Source of the DNA: Comamonadaceae bacterium
GTDB taxonomy: Bacteria; Pseudomonadota; Gammaproteobacteria; Burkholderiales; Burkholderiaceae_C
Assembly (NCBI GenBank): GCA_947458345.1
Contig: CANHBU010000111.1
Coordinates: forward strand, 1 to 6,501
Direction: 5' to 3'
DNA: 6,501 nt
The notes beneath the pieces are model-generated. The model was not told the DNA's origin. It did no database searches and saw only the letters and a program-made list of their open reading frames with translations. The number at the start of each line of letters is the position of its first letter. The first letter of the stretch is position 1. Position numbers and translations under genes: made by a program. Shown here piece after piece: positions 5,936 through 6,501 of the stretch.

Positions 5936-6501
5936 TTAGCGCCGCCGCCCGCCCAGCATGCCGCCGAGCACGCCGCGCACGATCTCGCGACCGACCGAGC
6001 TGCCGATGGTGCGCACCACCGACTTGACCAGGGTCTGGGCCAGACCCTCGCGCTGGCCGCCCCGGGGCCCGGTCGATCCCACCAGCAGATCGCTCAGGCC
6101 GCCCATCAAGCCGCCGGCCGCTGCAGTCGGGGCCGCGGGTGCAGCGCTGCCTGGAGCGCTTCCTGGAGCGCTTCCTGGAGCGCTGGCGGCGGTGAGTTTT
6201 TCGTAGGCCGATTCGCGGTCCAGCGTTTTTTCGTAGACGCCGGCCACCAAAGACGCCTGCAGCAGGCTCTGGCGCTGCTCGGCGCTGATTGGCCCGAGTT
6301 GGCTGGCGGGCGGCATGATGAAGGCGCGCTCGGTGGGCGTGGGCCTGCCCTTGGCATCGAGCAAGCTGACCAAGGCCTCACCCACACCGAGCTCGGTGAT
6401 CGCCTGCTCGATGTCCAGGCCGTCCTGCGCCCGCATGGTCTGGGCGGTGGCTTTGACGGCCTTCTGATCGCGCGGCGTGTAAGCGCGCAAGGCGTGCTGG
6501 A
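5936..6501 (-). CDS. HerA-like ATPase of the DUF853/YjgR family, C-terminal end (5' part beyond right edge)
   Basis: The last 188 or so codons of a larger protein. The reading frame stays open to the window edge. An in-frame TTG at 6490 could be mistaken for a start, but the codons before it (QHALRAYTPRDQKAVKA) continue the conserved YjgR sequence, so that Leu is internal. Further family blocks are ELGVGEALVSLLDAKGRPTPTERAFI, PPASQLGPIS, and the C-terminal STGPRGGQREGLAQTLVKSVVRTIGSSVGREIVRGVLGGMLGG, ending RRR. The family comprises cytoplasmic P-loop ATPases related to the HerA/FtsK DNA-translocase group; their cellular role is poorly defined. The ATPase core lies outside the window. Between the two conserved regions is an Ala/Pro/Gly/Ser linker with a short tandem repeat. 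The gene is 90 bases upstream of upp on the same strand, and I see no functional link to pyrimidine salvage. Confidence 0.87.
   Translation of the reverse strand, partial: QHALRAYTPRDQKAVKATAQTMRAQDGLDIEQAITELGVGEALVSLLDAKGRPTPTERAFIMPPASQLGPISAEQRQSLLQASLVAGVYEKTLDRESAYEKLTAASAPGSAPGSAPGSAAPAAPTAAAGGLMGGLSDLLVGSTGPRGGQREGLAQTLVKSVVRTIGSSVGREIVRGVLGGMLGGRRR
6150..6184 (-). repeat. 12-bp in-frame tandem repeat (Ala-Pro-Gly-Ser linker)
   Basis: On the plus strand CCTGGAGCGCTT occurs at 6150-6161 and 6162-6173, with a third, nearly complete copy at 6174-6184 that changes its last base. A degenerate trace lies just before it. On the coding strand it encodes APGS repeated three times within an Ala/Pro-rich linker. 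Because the unit is a multiple of three, copy-number change would keep the frame. Confidence 0.85.

Noticed and set aside
6488..6490. TTG as a start codon of a separate 184-residue protein
   Set aside because: The codons before it remain open to the window edge and continue the conserved QHALRAYTPRDQKAV block of YjgR-type proteins, so this is an internal leucine.

Overview
The window reads as chromosome of a GC-rich betaproteobacterium, most likely Burkholderiales (Comamonadaceae-like). This rests on high overall GC, strong G/C preference at third codon positions, and the protein style; the genus is not determined. All seven genes lie on the minus strand and cover nearly everything. No gap exceeds 100 bases, and I see no tRNA, rRNA, mobile element or CRISPR array.

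In transcription order (right to left) the genes are: the 3' end of a DUF853/YjgR-type HerA-like ATPase (5936-6501, cut by the right edge); a 90-base gap; upp, uracil phosphoribosyltransferase (5207-5845); a 97-base gap; then a complete BMP-family (NupNOPQ/YufNOPQ-like) nucleoside/nucleobase ABC importer. The importer consists of a periplasmic binding protein (4108-5109), a double-domain ATPase (2538-4076) and two permeases (1472-2548 and 547-1479). Last comes the 5' part of a cytosine deaminase-like amidohydrolase (1-524, cut by the left edge).

The genes between 1 and 5845 fit one pathway. A pyrimidine base, or a compound yielding one, is bound in the periplasm and pumped in. Cytosine is deaminated to uracil by the CodA-like enzyme, and uracil is joined to PRPP by Upp to give UMP. 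The binding-protein-to-deaminase part looks like one transcription unit: gaps of 31 and 22 bases and gene overlaps of 11 and 8 bases. Whether upp and the HerA-like gene belong to it cannot be settled from sequence. The substrate assignment is inference from gene context.

Smaller features are a 7-bp hairpin spanning the binding-protein stop codon, a possible stem-loop just after upp, a near-perfect Shine-Dalgarno before the deaminase gene, and a 12-bp in-frame tandem repeat encoding an Ala-Pro-Gly-Ser linker in the HerA-like protein. Nothing here is clearly a new system. The most useful observation is the substrate hypothesis for a transporter family usually labelled only 'nucleoside/BMP'.
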